Notes: generated by a model from the letters alone, not told the origin. DNA of 7,308 bases from Gammaproteobacteria bacterium (GCA_030632175.1 DAOVVG010000118.1:1-7308); one strand, 5' to 3'. Numbered from the stretch's first letter, positions 1-6,099 are shown. Numbers and translations: made by a program.

Positions 1-1525
1 ACAGGCACCGCGCTCGCTGCCACGCATTATCAAACTGCCCAATGAGTATTCCAGGGGCCCTAACGATTATGTATTCCTGTCATCGATTATTCACACCTAC
101 GTGGGTGACCTGTTCCCGGGTATGAAACCGACCGGTTGCTACCAGTTCAGGGTAACCCGCAACAGCGAACTGTTTGTCGACGACGAGGAAGTGGATGACC
201 TGCTGCGTGCCTTGCAAGGGCAGTTACCGGCACGTCGCTTCGCTGATGCCGTGCGCCTGGAGGTTGCCGACAACTGCACACCGGATATGGCCAGCTTCCT
301 GCTGGAGAAATTTGGCCTGCATGAGGACCATCTCTACCAGGTAAACGGTCCGGTGAATTTGAACCGCTTGCTGGCCGTCCATGACCTGGTCAACCGGCCT
401 GAACTGAAGTACCCGGCTTTTAAACAGGGCATCCCCCGCCGCCTTAGTCATGGCGACGTGTTCGAATCCATTCGTCGCAACGATATTCTGCTGCATCACC
501 CCTACGAATCTTTTGCCCCGGTACTGGCGCTGGTGCAGCAAGCGGCCAGGGACCCGAAAGTCCTCGCCATCAAGCAAACCGTGTATCGCACCGGTCACGA
601 ATCAGCCATTACCCAGGCGCTGATCGAGGCGGCCAAGGCCGGCAAGGAAGTAACCGTGGTGGTTGAGCTGCGGGCACGCTTCGATGAAGAGGCCAATATA
701 GCCGTGGCAACACAGCTTCAGGATGTTGGCGTGCACGTGGTCTACGGCGTGGTTGGCTACAAGACACATGCAAAGATGCTGATGATTGTGCGGCGCGAAG
801 GACGGATATTACGACGTTACGTGCATCTCGGTACGGGTAATTATCATGCCGGCACCTCGCACGTCTATTCGGATTTTGGTCTGCTCACCTGTGACAAGGA
901 AATCGGTGAGGATGTCCACAAGGTGTTTCAACAGCTCACCGGTCTGGGCAAGGCAACCAGGCTCAAGAAACTGCTGCAGTCGCCCTTCACCCTGCACAAG
1001 ACCCTGCTGCAACTGATCGCAAGGGAAGCCGATATAGCCCGCCAGGGAAAACCGGCGCGCATTATCGCCAAGATGAATGCCATCACCGAAAAGGAAATCA
1101 TCAGGGCACTGTACGAAGCATCGCAGGCGGGCGTAAAGGTTGAACTGATCATCCGCGGCATCTGCAATCTGCGCCCCGGCATTTCCGGCGTGTCCGAAAA
1201 TATACAGGTACGTTCAATAGTCGGCCGCTTCCTCGAACACACACGTATTGTTTTCTTCAACAACGATGGCGACAATGAAATATATTGTGGCAGCGCGGAC
1301 TGGATGGAACGCAACCTGTTCTCGCGCGTCGAGGTCTGCTTTCCGGTACTTGATCCGCTACTGCGTGAAAAGGTACTCAAGGAGGGACTGTTACCCTACC
1401 TGTCCGACAACACGCAATCATGGCAGCTACAGAGTGACGGCAGTTACAAGCGCAACAAGCCGGGTAACGCCAGGCCGCGCATCGCACAGAATATCTTGCT
1501 GGAGAAGTTGTCAGGACCCTGCTAG
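1..1525 (+). CDS. ppk: Polyphosphate kinase 1, C-terminal part (5' end outside window)
   Basis: Makes inorganic polyphosphate reversibly from ATP through a phosphohistidine enzyme intermediate. The reading frame is open from base 2 (first residues QAPRSLPRIIKLPNEY, a conserved PPK1 stretch), so the GTG at 101 is internal and 507 codons are visible. The two catalytic histidines are present: one in YKTHAK (codon 767-769) and one in FLEHTR (codon 1238-1240). They lie 157 residues apart, the same separation as His435 and His592 of the E. coli enzyme (numbers from memory). On that numbering about 179 N-terminal residues are missing. Other conserved blocks are the IKQTVYRTG, VVELRARFDEEAN, YVHLGTGNYH and CGSADWM-RNLFSRVE segments, which belong to the two phospholipase-D-like C-terminal domains. 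The gene ends with TAG, 16 bp from the stop of the converging ppx. No break or frameshift is seen. Function is very secure. Confidence 0.97.
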   Translation, partial: QAPRSLPRIIKLPNEYSRGPNDYVFLSSIIHTYVGDLFPGMKPTGCYQFRVTRNSELFVDDEEVDDLLRALQGQLPARRFADAVRLEVADNCTPDMASFLLEKFGLHEDHLYQVNGPVNLNRLLAVHDLVNRPELKYPAFKQGIPRRLSHGDVFESIRRNDILLHHPYESFAPVLALVQQAARDPKVLAIKQTVYRTGHESAITQALIEAAKAGKEVTVVVELRARFDEEANIAVATQLQDVGVHVVYGVVGYKTHAKMLMIVRREGRILRRYVHLGTGNYHAGTSHVYSDFGLLTCDKEIGEDVHKVFQQLTGLGKATRLKKLLQSPFTLHKTLLQLIAREADIARQGKPARIIAKMNAITEKEIIRALYEASQAGVKVELIIRGICNLRPGISGVSENIQVRSIVGRFLEHTRIVFFNNDGDNEIYCGSADWMERNLFSRVEVCFPVLDPLLREKVLKEGLLPYLSDNTQSWQLQSDGSYKRNKPGNARPRIAQNILLEKLSGPC

Positions 1526-1541
1526 CGGCACCCGGTTGAGA

Positions 1542-3065
1542 TTACTCCTCAAACTCAAGAATTACATTTATAGCCTTCAGGTACTTCTTTTCCTGTTCCA
1601 GGTCTGCCCGGGTAAGTGCATGCTGTTCCAGCCAGCCTTTCGGAAATTGCAGCACAACAGTGTCGCCACTGGCCTGCATCACGATATCCGGCAGCACTTC
1701 GTCTCTGTGTCCGCGCTGCAACAACACGGCAATGCGCAACATCACACACAGACGCATAACAGGCTCTGCAAGCAGCTCTCCCAGCTCATCCAGGACAGCT
1801 ACCGGAAACTTGTAACGATGCGCACGTATCAGGGTGGCGACTATTTGCTGCTCGTTGCGTGTAAAACCCAGCATATCCGAATTTCGCACAATGTATTCGC
1901 CGTGCTTTTGATACTTGCCGTGCGCGATTGCAAGGCCAACCTCGTGCAAGCGCGCTGCCCACACCAGGCATTGCCGGTAATATCCCTTTCTGTTTAATTT
2001 CCAGCCGGGTGCCAACCGGGAAAAACAGTAATTCACTGTCGCTTCGACACGTGCTGCCTGCTCCAGGTCAACCTGGTAACGGGCTGTCATGGTATAAACA
2101 GCCTGTTCACGCACGCTGTCATGTTCAGTTCGCCCGATCAGGTCATACAACAAACCTTCCCGCAGCGCACCATCAGAAGACCACATGCGTTTTATCTTCA
2201 GGCCCTCGAATACGGCGATTAACGCCGCCACGCCGCCCGGGAAAACCGGCAACCGGTCCTTGCCCAGTCCCTTCAGGTCCAGCGCATCGGTACTGCCTGC
2301 CTTTATCAACTCAGCACGCAAACTGTCGAGAGCCTCCGGCGTAATACCATCGTCACTCCAGCCCTGGCTGACCACAACCCTCTCTACCGTGCGAATAGTG
2401 CCGGACGAACCGATTACCATTTCCCAACCGATACGCCGATAGGCCTTTTCCATCGGCTCCAGGTGGAGGCGTGCAGCAGTCACCGCCTTCTGCATGGTTT
2501 TCCGGGTGATCACCCCGTCGCTGAAATATTTGAGACTCAGGCTCACACAACCGATAAACAGGCTTTCCAGGTGCCGGGGCTGATATCCTTCACCGATAAT
2601 AAGTTCGGTGCTGCCGCCACCAATATCAACGACCAGCATGCGGCCTTCGATGCGCCTGACGCTGTGGGAAGCCCCCAGGTAGACCAGCCGCGCCTCTTCC
2701 TGACCACCGATGATTTCTATCTGGTGGCCCAGTACCTGCTGCGCACGGCGCATGAATTCACGTGCATTGCCGGCACGACGCAGGGTATTGGTACCGACCA
2801 CACGCACCTGTGACCCGGGAATGTCCCGCAATCGTTCACCAAAGCGGGACAGACATTTTAACGCCCGTTCAATTGCTTCATCAGTGAGGTTCACATCTTT
2901 ATCAAGACCCGATGCCAATCTGACCATCTCGCGAATACGATCGACCACCTCAAGCTCATCGCCCAGGGAACGCACCACCTTCATATGAAAACTGTTCGAG
3001 CCGAGGTCAACAGCTGCCAGGAAAGGCACCGGGGAGGATGAACCGGTTTCCGATGATTCTGTCAT
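1542..3065 (-). CDS. ppx: Exopolyphosphatase (Ppx/GppA family)
   Basis: Removes terminal phosphates processively from polyphosphate in the cytoplasm. The 507-residue product is close to the E. coli Ppx length (about 513). It shows the ASKHA-fold phosphate motifs: DLGSNSFH at residues 20-27, GQEEAR at 121-126 carrying the expected catalytic glutamate, DIGGGSTELIIG at 147-158, GSSGTIRTVER at 219-229 and SSDGALREGLLYDL at 296-309. An HD-like C-terminal region follows (ARLHEVG near 371-377, then HGEYIVRNSDMLGF and LIRAHRYK), present in Ppx and GppA long forms. The ATG at 3063-3065 is preceded by AAGAGAG, a usable ribosome binding site. A promoter candidate and a hairpin lie upstream (3112-3174). 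It converges on ppk1 instead of following it in an operon, so synthesis and degradation can be controlled separately. GppA (pppGpp phosphatase) is the alternative from the same family; adjacency to ppk favours Ppx. Confidence 0.94.
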   Translation of the reverse strand: MTESSETGSSSPVPFLAAVDLGSNSFHMKVVRSLGDELEVVDRIREMVRLASGLDKDVNLTDEAIERALKCLSRFGERLRDIPGSQVRVVGTNTLRRAGNAREFMRRAQQVLGHQIEIIGGQEEARLVYLGASHSVRRIEGRMLVVDIGGGSTELIIGEGYQPRHLESLFIGCVSLSLKYFSDGVITRKTMQKAVTAARLHLEPMEKAYRRIGWEMVIGSSGTIRTVERVVVSQGWSDDGITPEALDSLRAELIKAGSTDALDLKGLGKDRLPVFPGGVAALIAVFEGLKIKRMWSSDGALREGLLYDLIGRTEHDSVREQAVYTMTARYQVDLEQAARVEATVNYCFSRLAPGWKLNRKGYYRQCLVWAARLHEVGLAIAHGKYQKHGEYIVRNSDMLGFTRNEQQIVATLIRAHRYKFPVAVLDELGELLAEPVMRLCVMLRIAVLLQRGHRDEVLPDIVMQASGDTVVLQFPKGWLEQHALTRADLEQEKKYLKAINVILEFEE

Positions 3066-3111
3066 CTCTCTTTACCAGGTTTGTAGTAACCAGGAACGAA
3101 ATACTGTCCCT

Positions 3112-3140
3112 GTCAGGCAAGACGCATCTGTTCGCCTGAC
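3112..3140 (-). promoter_or_regulatory. Leader hairpin in the ppx 5' untranslated region
   Basis: GTCAGGC at 3112-3118 and GCCTGAC at 3134-3140 are exact inverted repeats. Read on the ppx strand the stem extends with one G-U and one A-U pair to 9 bp around an 11-base loop. No T-run follows, so it is not a standard terminator. If the proposed promoter at 3147-3174 is right, transcription would start close to 3140 and the mRNA would begin with this hairpin. A role in mRNA stability or as an operator is inference. Confidence 0.4.
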
Positions 3141-3146
3141 GATCTT

Positions 3147-3174
3147 CTTATAATGCTACAAACCGGTATAGCAA
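3147..3174 (-). promoter_or_regulatory. Candidate sigma-70 promoter for ppx
   Basis: On the minus strand there is a TTGCTA (-35, 3169-3174; 4 of 6 consensus bases), a 16-bp spacer and TATAAG (-10, 3147-3152; 5 of 6). The predicted start near 3140 gives a leader of about 75 bases before the ppx ATG. No clear Pho box was found. The call rests on hexamer matches only. Confidence 0.4.
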
Positions 3175-3333
3175 TAAAGCCATGATAAATTGTGCGGACA
3201 AATGTAGCAAACACATTACCCGACCATAAATCAGGCAGACTGGAAAGAAAGAGAGATGGAGTGTTTCAGGAGTGAGGCCGAGACGTTAACTTCGGGTACA
3301 CGACAGGCCGGGGACAGACGGGGGACAAACAGG

Positions 3334-3639
3334 CTACCAGGGAATGCGCACCGACAGAAAAATATCCGGTGCAGGTGTACTGTGAGTGCCGTTCCAATAG
3401 TCGTGCTGCTCTTCCTTGATTATTGTGGCGGGCGTCTGGAAAGACATATGGACACCGGCGCCGCGATGGCCTACTGCTGACAGAGTAATATCGCCATTAA
3501 TCAAATCCGGCAGGTTCGGGTTACTGAAAAAGCTCTCGCTGGCATCCACGGCGGTGGTCATGAACACACCCAGACTCACCAGCAGGGTCATGAGCATCAA
3601 GGGGTCCGGTTTCCGGAAAAAATGCTTTCTTCTTAACAT
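3334..3639 (-). CDS. Small secreted or membrane-anchored protein, unknown function (101 aa)
   Basis: I do not recognise this protein. The ATG at 3637-3639 is preferred because GAGG lies 5 bases upstream; the reading frame extends back to a TTG at 3726 without a comparable site. The N-terminus is basic (MLRRKHFFRK), followed by a hydrophobic stretch at residues 14-30 (LMLMTLLVSLGVFMTTA) and a possible signal peptidase I site after VDA at residue 33. The predicted mature part is about 68 residues with no cysteine, including GDITLSAVGHRGAGVHMSFQTP at about 49-70 and the ending DIFLSVRIPW. Codon use looks coding: AT-rich first codons, then mostly G or C third positions. It stands alone, 268 bp from ppx on the same strand and separated from the next small gene by 209 bp. 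A periplasmic or surface location is inferred from the leader only. A residual fragment of a larger gene is possible. Confidence 0.6.
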   Translation of the reverse strand: MLRRKHFFRKPDPLMLMTLLVSLGVFMTTAVDASESFFSNPNLPDLINGDITLSAVGHRGAGVHMSFQTPATIIKEEQHDYWNGTHSTPAPDIFLSVRIPW

Positions 3640-3814
3640 GACGGCCTCATCAGTCGGTACTTGCTGTCCGGTGTTCCAACCACCTTGAAACAGCAGGGTT
3701 GAATATATAGTGAACAACATCGACAAGGACTTCTGAGTACCCGTTCACATTTTCGGGATTTCCCCGCACCCTGATTAGCAACAGAAACACCGTGCCGCAG
3801 CAGTGAAGACCGCG

Positions 3815-3835
3815 AACAATTAATATTTTATTGTT
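3815..3835. repeat. AT-rich inverted repeat between the two small genes
   Basis: AACAAT (3815-3820) and ATTGTT (3830-3835) are inverted repeats around a 9-base AT-only centre. The element sits 13 bp beyond the stop codon of the 68-residue gene and upstream of the 101-residue gene. It is too AT-rich to be a convincing intrinsic terminator. It could be a protein-binding site or chance in AT-rich DNA. Confidence 0.25.
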
Positions 3836-3848
3836 AAATTACAGATGC

Positions 3849-4055
3849 TTATTCAATACACCCGGGGTCCAGCCAGCGACGGGGCAAGGCACCGCCCGAC
3901 GGAAATGACAAGGCTGTCTTTTTCAGCACCACCGCGGTCTGCCTGCCCCTGCCCAACGGATATCTACCCGGCATTTCGTCCCGACATGGGTCCACTAGCG
4001 CTGAAATATCAAGCACCTCCACCAAATCACCGTTATCTTTTATTATGAGATACAT
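3849..4055 (-). CDS. Small uncharacterised protein with FPSG-x-LP-x-x-W-x-D ending (68 aa)
   Basis: The ATG at 4053-4055 has a textbook ribosome binding site, GGAGG, with 5 bases of spacing (complement of 4061-4065). This decides the start over an in-frame ATG four codons upstream, which lacks such a site. The product begins MYLIIKDNGDLVEVLDISALVDP and ends with FPSG (51-54) and LPRRWLDP (57-64). From memory, this resembles a family of roughly 70-residue gammaproteobacterial proteins with a GDL-EVL start, a GRFHAGEE-like centre and a FPSGE-LP-CW-D end, sometimes labelled acetyltransferase without evidence. I could not check that. If it is that family, the centre has diverged (GRYPLGRGRQ) and the tail has Arg where I expect Cys. 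There is no signal peptide or membrane segment, so it is likely cytoplasmic. It is transcribed away from apaG. Function unknown. Confidence 0.62.
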   Translation of the reverse strand: MYLIIKDNGDLVEVLDISALVDPCRDEMPGRYPLGRGRQTAVVLKKTALSFPSGGALPRRWLDPGCIE

Positions 4056-4060
4056 TACAC

Positions 4061-4065
4061 CCTCC
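4061..4065 (-). promoter_or_regulatory. Strong Shine-Dalgarno of the 68-aa gene
   Basis: The complement of CCTCC at 4061-4065 is a perfect GGAGG core, 5 bases before the ATG at 4055. Most larger genes here have weak or no such site, so this supports the small frame being translated. Confidence 0.65.
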
Positions 4066-4084
4066 AAACCTGTTTCTATCGACG

Positions 4085-4096
4085 CAACAGCTGTTG
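4085..4096. promoter_or_regulatory. Perfect 12-bp palindrome in a divergent intergenic region
   Basis: CAACAGCTGTTG is perfectly self-complementary. It lies 30 bp upstream of the 68-residue gene's start codon and about 142 bp upstream of apaG, the usual location for an operator serving divergent genes. GTTAAC immediately follows (4096-4101). The binding protein, if any, is unknown. Confidence 0.35.
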
Positions 4097-4165
4097 TTAA
4101 CTATAGACAGCATTTCGGAAACGTGGGGCTGACCCGGAGAAAATAGTCCTGTTTTCAGGGCAATA

Positions 4166-4187
4166 GAAGTCATTATTTTGTCACTTC
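4166..4187. repeat. Short imperfect inverted repeat upstream of apaG
   Basis: GAAGT (4166-4170) and ACTTC (4183-4187) form the outer arms, with one further matching pair after a mismatch. A small CCTG-TTTT-CAGG hairpin lies just before it (about 4148-4159). Both are in the presumed leader or promoter region of apaG, 50-90 bp before its start. I see no convincing -35/-10 pair here. Regulatory meaning is speculative. Confidence 0.2.
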
Positions 4188-4237
4188 AGGGTAGAGAGGG
4201 TATCCTTGGCACCAGAGAATCTGGCAAACTGATAACT

Positions 4238-4627
4238 ATGACAATGGATACCCAGAAGGAACATCACATCACGGTTGAAGTAGAGACGGACTACGTTGAA
4301 GGGCAGTCTGAGCCCGAGAGTGAGCGTTACGTTTTTTCCTACACCATTACCATTCGCAATGAGGGCGGCGAAGCAGCCCAGCTGTTATCGCGCCACTGGC
4401 AGATCACTGATGCCAACGGCAATATTCAGGAAGTAAAAGGTGAAGGGGTTGTCGGTGAGCAGCCGCACCTGAAACCCGGTGAGGGTTTCCAGTACACCAG
4501 CGGCGCCATGATTACCACGCCCGTTGGCAGCATGCAGGGCACCTATCAGATGGTCACCGATAACGGTGATGAATTTGATGCTGAAATACCGCCCTTCACT
4601 CTCGCGATTCCGCGCACCCTGCACTAA
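4238..4627 (+). CDS. apaG: ApaG/DUF525 family protein
   Basis: A 129-residue protein covering the whole ApaG (DUF525) domain, a fibronectin-III-like beta-sandwich; E. coli ApaG has about 125 residues. Diagnostic blocks are ITVEVETDYVEGQSEPESERYVFSYTITIRN (11-41), QLLSRHWQITDANG (48-61), GEGVVGEQP (68-76), YTSGAMITTPVGSMQGTYQMV (86-106) and the terminal IPPFTLAIPRTLH. The biochemical role is not settled; binding of nucleotides or pyrophosphate-containing compounds has been proposed. The frame is open back to a TTG at 4178, but that would add 20 non-conserved residues. ATG 4238 is chosen and ATG 4244 is equally possible; neither has a clear ribosome binding site. It sits 17 bp before apaH, the usual pairing. 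Unlike in E. coli, no rsmA (ksgA) or pdxA precedes it; a divergent small gene does. Confidence 0.94.
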   Translation: MTMDTQKEHHITVEVETDYVEGQSEPESERYVFSYTITIRNEGGEAAQLLSRHWQITDANGNIQEVKGEGVVGEQPHLKPGEGFQYTSGAMITTPVGSMQGTYQMVTDNGDEFDAEIPPFTLAIPRTLH

Positions 4628-4644
4628 CAGTTTTTCCCGGCAAT

Positions 4645-5472
4645 ATGGCCGTCTACGCCATCGGCGATATCCAGGGCTGCTATGAAGAACTGCAGTCACT
4701 GCTCGAGCTGATCCAGTTCAATCCACAACATGACCAGCTGTGGTTTGCCGGCGACCTGGTTAACCGGGGACCGAAATCTCTGGAGACCTTGCGTTTCATC
4801 AAGGGTCTGGGCGACCGTGCTGCCAGCGTTCTCGGCAATCATGACCTGCATTTAATCGCGGCAGCCCATGGCTATCCGATCAACCCGGATGACCATACAC
4901 TGGATGCCATCCTGCGTGCTCCCGACCGTAACGAACTGATCGACTGGCTGCGCCGGCAACCGTTGCTGCATCACGATGACACGCTTGGCTACACCATGAT
5001 ACACGCCGGCCTGCCGCCGCAGTGGGACCTGGCACTCGCCCAACAGTGCGCACACGAAGTGGAAAGCGCCCTGCGCGGTGACAACGTCGTCGATTTCATT
5101 GAGCACATGTATGGCAACAAGCCCCGCCATTGGTCAAACAAACTGAGCGGCTGGAAGCGCATGCGATTTACGGTGAATTGCCTGACGCGACTGCGCTTCT
5201 GTGACGATCAGGGCCGCCTCGCGCTTAAATACAAGGGACCGCCAGGCAGCCAACCGCCGGAATACCGCCCGTGGTTCGAACTGCCGGACCGGAAAAGCAG
5301 GGATCTGAATATTGTCTTTGGCCACTGGTCGACCCTGGGCAAGCGCGACGATCCCGGCATCTTTCCGCTGGATACCGCCTGCTTATGGGGTGGAGAACTG
5401 ACGGCCCTGCGCCTTGATACGACACCGCAATGGTTCGGCCTGCCCTGTTCAGGACGACAGACACCTGGATAA
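4645..5472 (+). CDS. apaH: Symmetrical bis(5'-nucleosyl)-tetraphosphatase (Ap4A hydrolase)
   Basis: Hydrolyses Ap4A to two ADP, clearing dinucleoside polyphosphates that build up under heat and oxidative stress; it also acts on Np4-capped RNA 5' ends in E. coli. The 275-residue product (E. coli about 280) is a PPP-family metallophosphoesterase with GDIQGC (7-12), GDLVNRGP (36-43), GNHD (64-67), HAGLPPQWD (120-128), FGHW (225-228) and LDTACLWGGELTAL (242-255). The first motif has Gln where E. coli ApaH has the metal-ligand His (GDVHGC); from memory, Gln is common in Pseudomonas-type ApaH, so this is a lineage feature, not a defect. The ATG at 4645 follows the apaG stop by 17 bp with no good ribosome binding site, which fits translational coupling to apaG. 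Its stop lies 2 bp from that of the converging folA. Confidence 0.96.
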   Translation: MAVYAIGDIQGCYEELQSLLELIQFNPQHDQLWFAGDLVNRGPKSLETLRFIKGLGDRAASVLGNHDLHLIAAAHGYPINPDDHTLDAILRAPDRNELIDWLRRQPLLHHDDTLGYTMIHAGLPPQWDLALAQQCAHEVESALRGDNVVDFIEHMYGNKPRHWSNKLSGWKRMRFTVNCLTRLRFCDDQGRLALKYKGPPGSQPPEYRPWFELPDRKSRDLNIVFGHWSTLGKRDDPGIFPLDTACLWGGELTALRLDTTPQWFGLPCSGRQTPG

Positions 5473-5480
5473 GGTTATCC
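5467..5480. repeat. Inverted repeat joining the apaH and folA stop codons
   Basis: GGATAAGGTTATCC has 6-bp arms around a 2-bp centre. The left arm contains the TAA of apaH (5470-5472) and the right arm the complement of the TAA of folA (5475-5477). A 6-bp stem with a 2-base loop cannot form as drawn, and no T-run follows, so it is a poor terminator. It probably results from two similar gene ends meeting. Confidence 0.4.
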
Positions 5481-5984
5481 GACAGGATTAACCCGCTCGA
5501 GCCGGATAAAACTGTAGTCATGCGGATTTTTTTCATCCGCCGACTGATCACTGCGTTCAGTCTCGCACCAGTCGGCAGCATTCAGTTCCGGAAACACCGT
5601 GTCACCTTCGAACGTTTCGTGAATACGCGTCAGGTAAAGTGTGTCCGTGCGTGGCAACACCTGCCGGTAGAACTCGGCACCGCCGATCACCATAACCTCA
5701 TCCTGCTCGCCGGCCGCCGCCAATGAAGCATCAAGCGCAGCGTCAATTGAATTCACCACCACACAACCTTGCGCCTGATAGCCGGCATCGCGGGTTATAA
5801 CAATATTGGTACGACCAGGCAGTGGTCGCCCGATAGATTCCCAGGTCTTGCGTCCCATCAGAATCGGCTTGCCCATGGTGGTCTTTTTGAAATGTTGTAA
5901 ATCAGCCGGCAGGTGCCAGGGAAGTTCATTGTCCCGGCCGATGACACCGTTGGTGTCCATGGCGACGATAATTGATATTTTCAT
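5475..5984 (-). CDS. folA: Dihydrofolate reductase
   Basis: Reduces dihydrofolate to tetrahydrofolate with NADPH; the target of trimethoprim. The 169-residue chromosomal-type enzyme (E. coli 159) starts MKISIIVAMDTNGVIG. It shows LPWHLPADL with Trp23 and Asp28 (E. coli Trp22 and the proton-relay Asp27), MGRKTWESIGRPLPGRTNIVITRD (43-66, NADPH binding), VIGGAEFY (99-106) and YLTRIHETFEGDTVFP (117-132). The frame is open up to 6026, but those 14 extra residues are not conserved. ATG 5984 fits the family start; only a weak AGAG lies before it. It is downstream of thyA on the same strand, which makes sense because ThyA generates its substrate. The 205-bp gap with a G-rich hairpin leaves room for separate control. 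It converges on apaH, the same arrangement as in E. coli. Confidence 0.96.
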   Translation of the reverse strand: MKISIIVAMDTNGVIGRDNELPWHLPADLQHFKKTTMGKPILMGRKTWESIGRPLPGRTNIVITRDAGYQAQGCVVVNSIDAALDASLAAAGEQDEVMVIGGAEFYRQVLPRTDTLYLTRIHETFEGDTVFPELNAADWCETERSDQSADEKNPHDYSFIRLERVNPVG

Positions 5985-6016
5985 AAGGTGCTCTATCGAC
6001 AATGTGGCCGTTTTTA

Positions 6017-6035
6017 CCCCCTCCACCTCAGGGGG
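6017..6035. repeat. C/G-rich hairpin upstream of folA
   Basis: CCCCCT (6017-6022) and AGGGGG (6030-6035) form a 6-bp stem with a 7-base loop. The T-run lies at 6011-6015 on the + strand, before the hairpin in + and as an A-run after it in -, so it does not make an intrinsic terminator in either direction. It adjoins the larger inverted repeat at 6035-6099. Confidence 0.3.
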
Positions 6036-6099
6036 AGGGCTGGGGAGAGGGAATAGAATTGGGTAATTGCTTTATTTTTATCCCCTCTCCCTGGCCCTC
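6035..6099. repeat. Imperfect 17-bp inverted repeat, G-rich intergenic element
   Basis: GAGGGCTGGGGAGAGGG (6035-6051) matches the complement of 6083-6099 at 15 of 17 bases, around a 31-base AT-rich loop. The gap is rich in CCCTCTCC/GGAGAGGG motifs, with a further GGAGAAGGG near 6133. Such motifs belong to a type of short dispersed intergenic repeat seen in many proteobacterial genomes (recalled, not checked). It separates thyA from folA. Confidence 0.45.

Noticed and set aside
928..1380. 150-codon minus-strand frame inside ppk
   Set aside because: Fully antisense to conserved catalytic parts of ppk, Ser- and Arg-rich, no recognisable domain.
1248..1997. Long + strand frame of 249 codons across the ppk/ppx junction
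   Set aside because: It crosses two certain genes in wrong frames and its composition (rich in Arg, His, Gln) is typical of a shadow frame.
3104..3127. Pho box upstream of ppx
   Set aside because: CTGTC-like motifs occur (CTGTCC, CTGTCA, CTGTTC), but not at the 11-bp direct-repeat spacing PhoB needs.
3149..3154. TATAAT on the + strand as a promoter
   Set aside because: A perfect -10 hexamer, but there is no acceptable -35 at 15-19 bp and no convincing + strand gene downstream. The overlapping minus-strand hexamer fits ppx better.
3256..3480. Small + strand gene of 74 codons
   Set aside because: It has a tempting AAGAGAG before the ATG, but its second half is antisense to the better supported 101-residue gene and the product has no recognisable features. 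Kept only as a low-interest finding.
3416..3688. 90-codon + strand frame
   Set aside because: Antisense over the leader of the 101-residue gene, with no ribosome binding site and no family resemblance.
4178..4237. Longer N-terminus for ApaG from TTG 4178
   Set aside because: The extra 20 residues are absent from known ApaG proteins and the ATG at 4238 gives the normal length.
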